Assembly (NCBI RefSeq): GCF_004187715.1 | Contig: NZ_QZWF01000009.1 | Location: forward strand, 124,001 to 188,000 | From: Streptomyces sp. F001 | GTDB lineage: Bacteria > Actinomycetota > Actinomycetes > Streptomycetales > Streptomycetaceae | Direction of reading: 5' to 3' | Length of the DNA: 64,000 bases | Notes under the pieces: generated by a model | What the model saw: the letters and a program-made list of their open reading frames with translations, nothing else | Databases searched by the model: none | What the model was told of the DNA's origin: nothing | Position numbers and translations under genes: made by a program | In this document: positions 50,587 to 59,256 of the stretch, in pieces | Layout of the letters: the number at the start of each line of letters is the position of its first letter | Numbering within the stretch: the stretch's first letter is position 1

Positions 50587-50778
50587 TGGGTCCTTACGTC
50601 GATGCGGAATCCTTGTGCGGCGACGGGGCGGAAGCAGAGGCTTCGGAGTCGGTCCGTCACTCTCCACAACGCATGAGTACCCCGGGAGATTCCCGTGACC
50701 CGTGCCCGTGGCGTGAGGTGGTGGACCGTGCCGCCGACCTGACGATGGTCGCACGGCACGCCCCGTCTCGTCACCGTC

Positions 50779-52338
50779 TTATTTCCCGGCCGTGCGGGCC
50801 GCCTTCGGGGCCGAGGGGGCCGCCTTCGGGGCCGCAGTCTGCTTCCAGTCCGGGTGACCTGGCATCGGCGGGGTCTTCTTGCCGTAGAGCCACTTCTGGA
50901 AGAAGCCGCTCAGGTCGCGTCCGGCGGTGCGGGAGGCGAGGGCCACGAAGTCGGCGGTGGTCGCCGTGCTGTCCTTGTGGCGGCTGACCCAGGCTCGTTC
51001 CAGGCGCTCGAAGGCGGGGCGTCCGATCTCCTGGCGGAGGGCGTAGAGGACCAGGGCGGCTCCGTCGTAGACGATCGGCCGGAAGATGCCCAGCCGGCTG
51101 CCGGGTTCGGGCGCCTTCGGGGCGGCGGGCGGGCCGCCGGACGCGCGCCAGCGGTCGGAGGCGCCGTACGCCGCCCGCATCCGCGCCTCCAGGGACTTGC
51201 CCGTCTTCTCCTCCGTGTAGAGCGCCTCGTACCAGGTCGCGTGCCCCTCGTTGAGCCACAGCTCGGACCAGGTGCGCGGACCGACGCTGTTGCCGAACCA
51301 CTGGTGGGCCAGTTCATGGACCATGATCGACTCGACGTACCACTTGGGGAAGGCCGGGTCGGTGAAGAGCTCTCTCTCGAAGAGAGAGAGCGTCTGCGTC
51401 TCGAGTTCGAAGCCGGTGGAGGCGTCGGCCGCGAGGACTCCGTACGTCTCGAAGGGGTAGCGGCCGACCTTGCTCTCCATCCAGGCGATCTGGTCGGGGG
51501 TCTTCTTCAGCCACGGTTCGAGGGACGCCTTGTGCGCGGTGGGCACGACGTCCCGGAGGGGCAGTCCGTGCGGGCCCTTGCGATGCAGCACCGTGGAGCG
51601 GCCGATGGAGACCTGAGCGAGTTCGGTGGCCATGGGGTGCTGGGTCCGGTACGTCCATCTGGTCGCGGCACCGGCCCGTTCCACGCTGGTCGGCAGGCCG
51701 TTGGCGACGGCCGTGAAGTCCTTGGGCGCGGTGACCCGGATGGTGAACAGTGCCTTGTCGGAGGGGTGGTCATTGCTCGGGAACACCAGGTGGGCGGCGT
51801 CGGCCTGGTTGGCCATGACGAGTCCGTCGGCCGTGCGAATCCAGCCTCCCTCCCGGCCGCCGACCGGCACGGGGTCGCTGGTGTGCCGGACCGTGATCCG
51901 CATCCACTGCCCCCTGGGCAGCGGCTTGTCCGGCGTGACCACGAGGTCCTCGCCGGCCGCCGCGTACGTGGCCTGCTCACCGTCGATCTCGACCGAGCGG
52001 ACCGCACCGCGGGCGAAGTCGAGGTTGACGCGCTCCAGCGGGGCGGTGGTCCAGGCGTCGATCGTGGTGACCGCCTGGAGGGGCTTGGCATTGGTGCCGG
52101 AGTAGGTGAGGGAGAGGTCGTACGAGGCCACGTCGTACCCCGGGTTCCCCAGGTGCGGGAAGAGACGGTCGCCGACGCCCAGCGGGGTCGGCGGGGTGCT
52201 CGCGGCGACGAGGCACACGGACACGGCGGAGGCGAGCAGCGCCGCCTTGACACCTCGGGTGGCCTTGGAGGATCTGGTGCGAGGTCGGGGCGCGGCGGCG
52301 CCGGACAGGGAAGCCCTGTCAGGGGTGGTGAGCAGCAT
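50779..52338 (-). CDS. M1-family zinc aminopeptidase, exported
   Basis: A 519-residue gluzincin. After an N-terminal membrane segment (GVKAALLASAVSVCLVAAS) comes the M1 N-terminal sheet domain (DVASYDLSLTYSG). The catalytic part follows with MVHELAHQWFGNSVGPRTW and ELWLNEGHATWYE, the zinc-binding HExxH-18-E set. The usual GAMEN-type motif is replaced by TGFELETQT. The product is probably anchored or secreted and trims peptides outside the cell. The start is uncertain: ATG at 52338 is used, 52416 is an alternative. Confidence 0.88.
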   Translation of the reverse strand: MLLTTPDRASLSGAAAPRPRTRSSKATRGVKAALLASAVSVCLVAASTPPTPLGVGDRLFPHLGNPGYDVASYDLSLTYSGTNAKPLQAVTTIDAWTTAPLERVNLDFARGAVRSVEIDGEQATYAAAGEDLVVTPDKPLPRGQWMRITVRHTSDPVPVGGREGGWIRTADGLVMANQADAAHLVFPSNDHPSDKALFTIRVTAPKDFTAVANGLPTSVERAGAATRWTYRTQHPMATELAQVSIGRSTVLHRKGPHGLPLRDVVPTAHKASLEPWLKKTPDQIAWMESKVGRYPFETYGVLAADASTGFELETQTLSLFERELFTDPAFPKWYVESIMVHELAHQWFGNSVGPRTWSELWLNEGHATWYEALYTEEKTGKSLEARMRAAYGASDRWRASGGPPAAPKAPEPGSRLGIFRPIVYDGAALVLYALRQEIGRPAFERLERAWVSRHKDSTATTADFVALASRTAGRDLSGFFQKWLYGKKTPPMPGHPDWKQTAAPKAAPSAPKAARTAGK

Positions 52339-52490
52339 GGACCCCACGGCTACCAGCACGCCTGTACCGCACGGCCACGACGCGCGCCGGGGCCCACCCG
52401 AACGGGCTCTGTACATGACTCAAGGGGCCTCGGAGCCGGCTCGGAGCCGGGCCGGGCGCGGCAGCTCACGCCGTGCAGGCCCCGCGAGCC

Positions 52491-54689
52491 TCACCACGTC
52501 GGCGCGTGGTGCTGCGCCCGGCTCACCTCGTACACCCCCGGCACATTGCGCATCGCGCGCATGAGGGAGGGCAGCTGGGCCGCGTCCGCGAGCAGGAGCG
52601 TGTACGTGTGGCGTACGCGCTGCTGGCTGGGGGGTTCGACGGTGGCCGAGACGATCTCGGCGCCCTCGAGGGCGATGGCCTCGGTGAGGTCGGCGAGGAG
52701 ATGGGGTCGGCCGAACGATTCGGCGACGAGGGTGACGCGGCACTCGGCGGTGTCGCCCCAGCGCACGCCGACCTCGGCGCGCCCCGCACTCTTCATCCGG
52801 GCCACCGCGGCGCACCCGACGCGGTGCACGGTCACCACTCCCCCGCGCACGACGAACGCGGTGACCTCGTCGGGCGGTACGGGCGTACAGCAGCCGGCGA
52901 GCCGCACGCTCGCGCCGGGCCGGTCGACGACGACGGCGTCGGCTGCGGTGCGCGGTGCGGGACCATCGGCAGCACGCCTGGGGGCGGCTTCGGCGACGGG
53001 GTGTGTCCGGGTCGGCGTCTCGGCGTCCGCCGGCGCGGGCGCCGGATGGGTCGCGATCCAGCGCTGGATGGCGATGCGGGCGGCGGGCGTGTGCGCGTGC
53101 TCCAGCCACTCCCGGGAGGGCTCGGAGGCGGGGTCCTGGCCCATGAGGAGCTGGACGGTGTCGCCGTCCTTCAGGACTGTGCTCAGCGTCGCCAGGCGGC
53201 CGTTGACCCGGGCGCCGATGCATGCGTGCGCGTCCTCGCCGTACTGCGCGTATGCGGCGTCCACGCAGGTGGCACCCTCGGGCAGGCCGAGGGTGCCACC
53301 GTCGGGGCGGAAGACGGTGATCTCGCGGTCCTGGGCGAGGTCCTCGCGCAGGGTGGACCAGAAGGTGTCGGGGTCGGGCGCGGACTGCTGCCAGTCGAGG
53401 AGGCGGGAGAGCCAGCCGGGCCGGGTGGGGTCGACGCGCTCGCCGTCGGCCGGGGACTGCTCCTCCGAGGGAGGAGCGTAGGGATTGCCGAGCGCCACGA
53501 CACCGGCCTCGGCGACCTTGTGCATCTGGTGGGTGCGGATGAGGACCTCGACGACCTGGCGATCCATGGCGGTGCCCCCGGGCGAGTCCGGTCGGGCCCG
53601 GGGAAGGGCGACTGCGGTGTGCAGCGACTGGTACAGGTTGAACTTCGGTACGGCGATGAAGTCCTTGAACTCCGATACGACGGGCGTCATACAGGTGTGC
53701 AGTTCGCCCAGGACGCCGTAGCAGTCGGCGTCCTCGTTCACCAGGACCAGGATGCGGCCGAAGTCGGTGCCGCGCAGTCGGCCGCGCTTGCGGGAAATGC
53801 GATGCAGGGAGACGAAGTGCCGGGGCCGGATGAGGACTTCGGCCTGGATGCCGGCCTCGCGCAGCACGCTGCGCATCTCGTCGGCGATCTCGGCGAGGGG
53901 GTCGTCGGGGCGCGCCGCGTTCTCGACGATCAACTCCCGTGTGTGTTCGTACTCCTCGGGGTGGAGGATGGCGAACACCAGGTCCTCGAGTTCGGTCTTG
54001 AGCGCCTGGACACCGAGCCGTTCGGCGAGCGGGATGAGAACGTCCCGGGTGACCTTCGCGATCCGGGCCTGTTTCTCGGGGCGCATCACACCGAGCGTGC
54101 GCATGTTGTGCAGCCGGTCGGCGAGTTTGATCGACATCACGCGGACGTCGTTGCCGGTGGCGACGAGCATCTTGCGGAAGGTCTCGGGCTCGGCGGCCGC
54201 CCCGTAGTCGACCTTCTCCAACTTCGTGACGCCGTCGACGAGATAGCGGACCTCCTCGCCGAACTGCTCGCCGACCTGGTCGAGGGTCACCTCGGTGTCC
54301 TCGACGGTGTCGTGGAGGAGAGAGGCGGTCAATGTGGTGGTTTCCGCACCGAGTTCGGCGAGGATCAGGGTGACGGCGAGCGGATGCGTGATGTACGGCT
54401 CGCCGCTCTTGCGCATCTGGCCGCGGTGCGAGGACTCCGCGAGCACGTAGGCGCGGCGCAGGGGTTCCAGGTCGGCGTCGGGGTGGTGGGCGCGGTGCGC
54501 GTCGACCACGTGGCTGATGGCGTCGGGCAGTCGGTCGCGGGTGGCGGAGCCGAGCAGCGCGGCGCGCCCCAGTCGGCGCAGGTCGATCCGGGGGAGCGAC
54601 CTGCGGCGCGGCGCCGCGGGCGCCACCGGGCCTGTCGCGGGGCCCGTCACCGCGCCTGGGCTCGCAGGGTTCGTGGCCTCCGCACTCAT
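52491..54689 (-). CDS. rshA: RelA/SpoT-type (p)ppGpp synthetase/hydrolase, RshA-like
   Basis: A bifunctional-type stringent factor of 732 residues. The HD hydrolase region has SLLHDTVEDTEVTLDQVG and KLADRLHNMRTLG. The synthetase region reads RHFVSLHRISRKRGRLRG, FGRILVLVN and CYGVLGELHTCMTPV, then FKDFIAVPKFNLYQSLHTAV and VEVLIRTHQMHKVAEAG. TGS and ACT domains follow. The synthetase motifs differ from RelA at several places, so synthetic activity may be weaker, as inferred from sequence only. Streptomyces has a separate relA elsewhere; this second copy is RshA in S. coelicolor. The ATG at 54689 follows GGAGGTGCCC. Confidence 0.92.
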   Translation of the reverse strand: MSAEATNPASPGAVTGPATGPVAPAAPRRRSLPRIDLRRLGRAALLGSATRDRLPDAISHVVDAHRAHHPDADLEPLRRAYVLAESSHRGQMRKSGEPYITHPLAVTLILAELGAETTTLTASLLHDTVEDTEVTLDQVGEQFGEEVRYLVDGVTKLEKVDYGAAAEPETFRKMLVATGNDVRVMSIKLADRLHNMRTLGVMRPEKQARIAKVTRDVLIPLAERLGVQALKTELEDLVFAILHPEEYEHTRELIVENAARPDDPLAEIADEMRSVLREAGIQAEVLIRPRHFVSLHRISRKRGRLRGTDFGRILVLVNEDADCYGVLGELHTCMTPVVSEFKDFIAVPKFNLYQSLHTAVALPRARPDSPGGTAMDRQVVEVLIRTHQMHKVAEAGVVALGNPYAPPSEEQSPADGERVDPTRPGWLSRLLDWQQSAPDPDTFWSTLREDLAQDREITVFRPDGGTLGLPEGATCVDAAYAQYGEDAHACIGARVNGRLATLSTVLKDGDTVQLLMGQDPASEPSREWLEHAHTPAARIAIQRWIATHPAPAPADAETPTRTHPVAEAAPRRAADGPAPRTAADAVVVDRPGASVRLAGCCTPVPPDEVTAFVVRGGVVTVHRVGCAAVARMKSAGRAEVGVRWGDTAECRVTLVAESFGRPHLLADLTEAIALEGAEIVSATVEPPSQQRVRHTYTLLLADAAQLPSLMRAMRNVPGVYEVSRAQHHAPTW

Positions 54690-54933
54690 GGGCACCTCCG
54701 GCTGCGTGGACCGGCGAACGGGGTGCCCCATGGCGGACACGGCTCAGGGGTCGGCGTCTTCTCCCCCGTCCGGGCCGGTGCTTGATGCTACCGAGCCCAT
54801 CACGCGCGATGGACCGCCTCTCGCCGAGCGTGAAACGGATCACCCATTCGAGCGAGGGTTTGGAGGTTTACGGCTGCCGACAACGTGAGTTGGAGCGGAC
54901 CTGGCGTCGAACACGCGCTCCAGGGCCGCCCTT

Positions 54934-55803
54934 TCAGCGGACGGCGCCCGCGAGCCACTCCCCGTCGATCTCGCCCTCGGCGACGATCATCGCGGGGCCG
55001 GTCATCTCGATCTCGCCGTCGGGCCGTTCGGTGATCACGAGGCGTCCGCCGAGGACGTCGACGGTGTACGTCGCCGGAGTCCCGGTGACGGCCGGGTCGG
55101 CGCCGTCCCGCCGGGCGGTCGCCACGGCGACGGCGCATGCGCCCGTGCCGCAGGAGCGGGTCTCGCCGGCGCCGCGCTCGTGCACGCGCATCGCAACGTG
55201 CCGGGGGCCGCGGTCGACGACGAACTCGACGTTCACCCCGTCCGGGTAGGCGGAGGCCGGGCTGAACGGCGGCGGCGCGAACAGGTCGCCGGCCTGGGCG
55301 AGGTCCTCGACGAAGGCGACCGCATGCGGGTTGCCCATGTTCACGTTCCGCGCGGGCCAGCTGCACTCACCCACGCTCACCGTGACGTCCCCGTCGGGGA
55401 GCAGCGCCTTGCCCATGCCGACAGTGATGTCACCGTCCTTGGCGAGGTGCACGGTCTTCACGCCCCCACGCGTGGCGACGGTGATGTTCCCTTCGGCCAC
55501 ATGCCCGGCATGCTGGAGGTAGCGCGCGAACACACGCACGCCGTTGCCGCACATCTCCGCGATGGATCCGTCGCCGTTGCGATAGTCCATGAACCACTCG
55601 GCCTCGGCCGCCATCTCCCTGGCCTCGGGGTGTGCGGCGGACCGCACGACGTGCAGCAGCCCGTCACCGCCGATGCCCGCACGACGGTCGCACAGGGCGG
55701 CGACGGCGGCCGGGGGCAGGTCAAGGGTGTTCTCGGGGTCCGGGACGATCACGAAGTCGTTCTCGGTGCCATGCCCCTTGAGGAAGGCGATCCGCGTGCT
55801 CAT
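54934..55803 (-). CDS. dapF: Diaminopimelate epimerase
   Basis: Converts LL- to meso-diaminopimelate; Streptomyces walls use the LL form and lysine synthesis needs the meso form. The 289 residues carry the two catalytic cysteines in EMCGNGVRVF (Cys85) and TRSCGTGACA (Cys218), plus FLKGHGTENDFV at the start and NMGNPHAVAFVED. The length is normal. It lies 130 bp downstream of a repeat region and upstream of rshA on the same strand. Confidence 0.95.
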   Translation of the reverse strand: MSTRIAFLKGHGTENDFVIVPDPENTLDLPPAAVAALCDRRAGIGGDGLLHVVRSAAHPEAREMAAEAEWFMDYRNGDGSIAEMCGNGVRVFARYLQHAGHVAEGNITVATRGGVKTVHLAKDGDITVGMGKALLPDGDVTVSVGECSWPARNVNMGNPHAVAFVEDLAQAGDLFAPPPFSPASAYPDGVNVEFVVDRGPRHVAMRVHERGAGETRSCGTGACAVAVATARRDGADPAVTGTPATYTVDVLGGRLVITERPDGEIEMTGPAMIVAEGEIDGEWLAGAVR

Positions 55804-55856
55804 TCCTCGATCGTACGGGGTGGGTACGACAGCCGGGGATCACGGGCGGGCCAGGC

Positions 55857-56072
55857 GGTCACGGCACGTGGCCCAGGTCACCGGGCGGCCCAGGCCACGG
55901 CGCGTGGCCCACGTCACATCGCGCGGGCCGGGTCTCGCGCGGCCATGTGGTCACGGAGCGACCCACGCGGTCACGCGGCGGCCCAGGTGGTCACGGAGCA
56001 ACTACACGGTCACCGGCGACCCGACTCGTCAGCGGCAGCAACCCACCCGGTCACGCGGCGGCCAGCCGGTCA
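55857..56072. repeat. GGTCAC direct repeats with about 20-bp period
   Basis: The 266-bp gap before dapF is filled with GGTCAC-type motifs at 55857, 55876, 55949, 55969, 55989, 56008, 56049 and 56068, mostly 19-20 bp or a multiple apart, each followed by GCG/GCGGCCCA-like bases. The last overlaps the stop codon of the upstream membrane protein gene. Confidence 0.6.
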
Positions 56073-56576
56073 GCGCAGCCGGGCCACTCGCCAGACGGCC
56101 AGCACCACCACGGCGGCGACCACGATCATGTAGGCCAGTACCACTCGCCAGTCCGGGCGCCGGCCCGATCCTCGCTGCGGCAGCCCCGGCCAGGTGTAGC
56201 CCACCTTGCGCGCGGCCATCATGCCCCACCCGGCCGCGCAGGAGCAGATCAGCAGCCCCAGCATGGCGATCACGGCCCCGCTGTCGCCGAAGTCGAAGGC
56301 CAGCGGGAACGCGAACATCAGGGAGCCGAGCGCGGCCAGGCCCACGATGGGCGCGAGCTGCCACAGGCGCAGCCGGCGCTGGGGGCGCAGTTCGACCTCG
56401 ACCTCGGGTCCGCCGACGAACATCTCGTCGGGCTCGGGGCCGTCGTCGGTCATGCCGTCCGGTGTCTCATCGAGCCCGTCAGGGCTCAGACGGCCGTCGG
56501 CGTCCCGCTCCGGTTCGCCACGCTCGGTGGTGGCGCGCTCGGGGCCTTGTGCGGTGTCGCGAGGGCCGGCCTCCAT
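56070..56576 (-). CDS. Hypothetical integral membrane protein
   Basis: A 168-residue protein. The N-terminal 70 residues are acidic and disordered. Three hydrophobic segments follow: LAPIVGLAALGSLMFAFPLA, AVIAMLGLLICSCAAGWGMM, and a C-terminal VVLAYMIVVAAVVVLAVWRV. I do not recognise the family. The ATG at 56576 lies 10 bases after GGAGG. It sits between miaA and dapF on the same strand. Confidence 0.8.
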   Translation of the reverse strand: MEAGPRDTAQGPERATTERGEPERDADGRLSPDGLDETPDGMTDDGPEPDEMFVGGPEVEVELRPQRRLRLWQLAPIVGLAALGSLMFAFPLAFDFGDSGAVIAMLGLLICSCAAGWGMMAARKVGYTWPGLPQRGSGRRPDWRVVLAYMIVVAAVVVLAVWRVARLR

Positions 56577-56684
56577 CGCCACGCGCCCTCCCAACTTGGA
56601 CTCCACTTGGTCGATCGAAGCTCGATGATGGCACGGCGTCAGAGGCCCGGATGACGGCCGGAGCGTCCCGATGCCATCACGTGA

Positions 56685-57623
56685 TCAGGCTGTAACCGGT
56701 CGTTCGACCAACGCCAGAGCGAGGTGCGGAAGTTCCGTGAGATCCGCCGCAGCCCCACTCAGCCAGTGCACCCGGGGATCCCGTCTGAACCATGAATCCT
56801 GACGGCGCGCGAAGCGCTTGGTGGCACGGACGGTCTCGGCCCGCGCCTCGTCCAGCGTGCACTCGCCGGCGAGCGCCGCGAGAACCTGCTGGTAGCCGAG
56901 TGCACGCGACGCCGTACGCCCCTCGCGCAACCCCTGCGCCTCAAGTGCGCGCACTTCCTCGACCAGCCCCGCCTCCCACATCCGGTCGACCCGGCGGGCG
57001 ATGCGCTCGTCCAGCTCGGGACGCGCCACGTCGACGCCGATCTGGACGGTGTCGTACACGGAGTCATGGCCGGGGAGGTTGGCGGTGAAGGGCCTGCCGG
57101 TGATCTCGATCACCTCCAGCGCCCGGACGATACGACGGCCGTTGCTCGGCAGGATCGCGCGCGCGGCCTCGGGATCCGCGGCGGCGAGGCGGGCGTGCAG
57201 CGCGCCGGAGCCGCGCAGTGCGAGTTCCTCCTCCAGCAGGGCCCTGACCTCGGGGTCGGTGCCGGGGAACTCCAGGTTGTCGACGGCCCCGCGGACGTAC
57301 AGGCCGGACCCGCCGACCAGGATCGGCCAGCGGCCCTGGTCGAGCAGCGCGTCGATCCGCTCCCGGGCGAGCCGCTGGTACTCCGCAACAGAGGCCGTGA
57401 CGGTCACGTCCCAGATGTCCAGGAGGTGGTGCGGGATGCCGGCCCGCTCCTCAGGCGTCAGCTTGGCGGTGCCGATGTCCATCCCTCGGTAGAGCTGCAT
57501 GGAGTCGGCGTTGACGACCTCCCCATCGAGTTCCCGGGCCAGGTGGATGCCCAGATCGGACTTTCCGGCCGCGGTCGGTCCGACGACGGCGATGACGCAG
57601 GGGGTGGGGGGTGCGCTACTCAC
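56685..57623 (-). CDS. miaA: tRNA dimethylallyltransferase MiaA
   Basis: Adds a dimethylallyl group to A37 of tRNAs that read UNN codons, the first step before MiaB. The 312 residues have the P-loop GPTAAGKSDLG (15-25), NADSMQLYRGMDIGTAKL, HLLDIWDV, LVGGSGLYVRG and the C-terminal TVRATKRFARRQDSWFRRD. The GTG at 57623 follows GAGACTGGTGCA. miaB is on the same strand 3 kb upstream. Confidence 0.96.
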   Translation of the reverse strand: MSSAPPTPCVIAVVGPTAAGKSDLGIHLARELDGEVVNADSMQLYRGMDIGTAKLTPEERAGIPHHLLDIWDVTVTASVAEYQRLARERIDALLDQGRWPILVGGSGLYVRGAVDNLEFPGTDPEVRALLEEELALRGSGALHARLAAADPEAARAILPSNGRRIVRALEVIEITGRPFTANLPGHDSVYDTVQIGVDVARPELDERIARRVDRMWEAGLVEEVRALEAQGLREGRTASRALGYQQVLAALAGECTLDEARAETVRATKRFARRQDSWFRRDPRVHWLSGAAADLTELPHLALALVERPVTA

Positions 57624-57805
57624 TGCACCAGTCTCGCAAACTTCCGGCCCCGCCCTCGAACGAGTTACGTGACGGCGGGAGTCCGGGGTCGTTGCCCGTT
57701 GCGAGGTTCTCGCCGCCAGTGCACAGAGGCGGTGACCGGGGCGATGCAACCGGACGCACCGGGCTACGCGGGATTTCGCCCGCACGAGTAACGTATGGAG
57801 TTGAT

Positions 57806-58084
57806 ATGGGCGTTTTTGCGCGACTTCTCCGAAGGTCGAAGGCCAAGGAGGAGGCGGCGACCGCCGAGGCCCAGGCCGACACACCGTCGGCGGGGTCCGA
57901 GGCGGATGAGGCTGGGGAAGCGAAAGGGACGACGGAGGCGGAGGCCGAAGCCGGGACCGGTACGGAGACGGCCACGGCGACGGACGAGGGCGACGGCACC
58001 GGCCCGGAGGCGGTCGGGATCCCCCAGCAGCAGTCGGCCGGGAAGGCGGCCGACAGCGAGGCCGACGAGGGCGCCCACACGTAG
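57806..58084 (+). CDS. Small acidic hypothetical protein
   Basis: A 92-residue protein. The basic N-terminus MGVFARLLRRSKAKEEAAT could form an amphipathic helix, and the rest is low-complexity Glu/Ala/Thr. I know no function. A GGAG site precedes the ATG. It stops 24 bp before the next small gene, so the two are likely cotranscribed. Confidence 0.65.
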   Translation: MGVFARLLRRSKAKEEAATAEAQADTPSAGSEADEAGEAKGTTEAEAEAGTGTETATATDEGDGTGPEAVGIPQQQSAGKAADSEADEGAHT

Positions 58085-58108
58085 AGTTCCCGCAAGGGAA
58101 GGTGAACC

Positions 58109-58378
58109 ATGGGACTCTTGGACAATCTGAAGGCCAAGCTCACCCCGGCCAAGGGCAAGGTCTCTGATCTCGCACAGCAGCACGGGGACAAGATCCAGCA
58201 CGGCATCGACAAGGCCGCGAAGGTCGTCGACGAGCGGACCAAGGGCAAGTACAGCGACAGGATCCACACGGGCACCGACAAGGCCAAGGGCGCCATGGAC
58301 CGACTCGCGCACAAGGACCGTACCGACACGGGAGAAGGCCCCGCCACACCGCCGGGCCCACCGCCGCCGGTCTCCTGA
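58109..58378 (+). CDS. MT0933-type antitoxin-like protein
   Basis: An 89-residue protein with the short Rv0909/MT0933 antitoxin family pattern: MGLLDNLKAKLTPAKGKVSD, then DKIQHGIDKAAKVVDERTKG and YSDRIHTGTDKAKGAMDRLA. It has a charged helix and a Pro-rich tail. In mycobacteria the family is linked to a toxin; no toxin gene is adjacent, so Streptomyces members may act otherwise. AAGG precedes the ATG. Confidence 0.75.
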   Translation: MGLLDNLKAKLTPAKGKVSDLAQQHGDKIQHGIDKAAKVVDERTKGKYSDRIHTGTDKAKGAMDRLAHKDRTDTGEGPATPPGPPPPVS

Positions 58379-58461
58379 AGGGCACACGACGGGCGGCCGC
58401 GGAGCAGAACGCTCCCGGCCGTCAGCCGTTTCCGAACGCCCCCGTTGTTTCCGGACGCCCC

Positions 58462-59190
58462 CTACGACCAGGCCGCCACCACGTACCCCACCCCGTACGG
58501 CGCGTCCTCGTACAGCAGCGCGCCCGCGAGCCCGGTGCCCTCGGCCGCGCCCGCGAGCACCTGCCAGGGCGCCCGGCCCGACGCCTTCAACTGCCGCGCC
58601 AGTCCCACGTCCAGCGCCTCGAGGGCCGCGACGTCCGCCGCCCCCAGCGCACGCGCGACCGCCGTGTCGAAGGGCTCCGCCCGCTCGTCGAGATAGCCCG
58701 GCGCCTTCAGCGAACGGCACGCGCTGGCGTCGCCCATCACCAGCAGGGCCACCCGCTCGGCCTGCGCGGCTGTGTCCCTTCCGATATCGATACACCGCTC
58801 GGGCCCGAGCGGTTCCCCCACGCCGAGTCCCTCGATCGGGGCGTCCGACCATCCGGTCCGCTCCAGCAGCCATGCCGCGACCGCGAGCGACGGCGGAAGC
58901 TCACGTTGCACCTCCGCGTCGGCGGCCTTCTCCCGGCCCAGCCGTACGTCGAGTCCCACGCCGAAGCCACGGAACGAGCCGCGGGTGCCCTCCGGATACG
59001 TCAGGTACGACTCGGCGCCGCCCGTCGGCTCGGGCCCCACGACCACCAGCCGGTCGGGCCGGGCGGCGGCGAGCAGCCCCACGGCGTCCGTGCACGCGGC
59101 ACGAGCAGCCTCCAGCTCGGGTGCGGCACCTGATGCGATGTCGGGCACGAGGAGCGGCGGGCAGGGGCATACTGCGGCGGCGACAAGCAT
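58462..59190 (-). CDS. LigB-like class III extradiol dioxygenase family protein
   Basis: A 242-residue protein whose start MLVAAAVCPCPPLLVPDIAS has the shape of LigB-family enzymes. DRLVVVGPEPTGGAESYLTY and VALLVMGDASACRSLKAPGY also fit. The usual iron-binding histidines are not evident (CPCPPLL where CPHPPLL is common), so it may be a non-catalytic relative. miaB ends 66 bp upstream on the same strand. Confidence 0.78.
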   Translation of the reverse strand: MLVAAAVCPCPPLLVPDIASGAAPELEAARAACTDAVGLLAAARPDRLVVVGPEPTGGAESYLTYPEGTRGSFRGFGVGLDVRLGREKAADAEVQRELPPSLAVAAWLLERTGWSDAPIEGLGVGEPLGPERCIDIGRDTAAQAERVALLVMGDASACRSLKAPGYLDERAEPFDTAVARALGAADVAALEALDVGLARQLKASGRAPWQVLAGAAEGTGLAGALLYEDAPYGVGYVVAAWS

Positions 59191-59256
59191 GATCGGCAGA
59201 GTAGCTCCGAAGAGGGTGCCACGCGCGCGTGGGACCTGCTCCGCCGAGGTGCGAGG

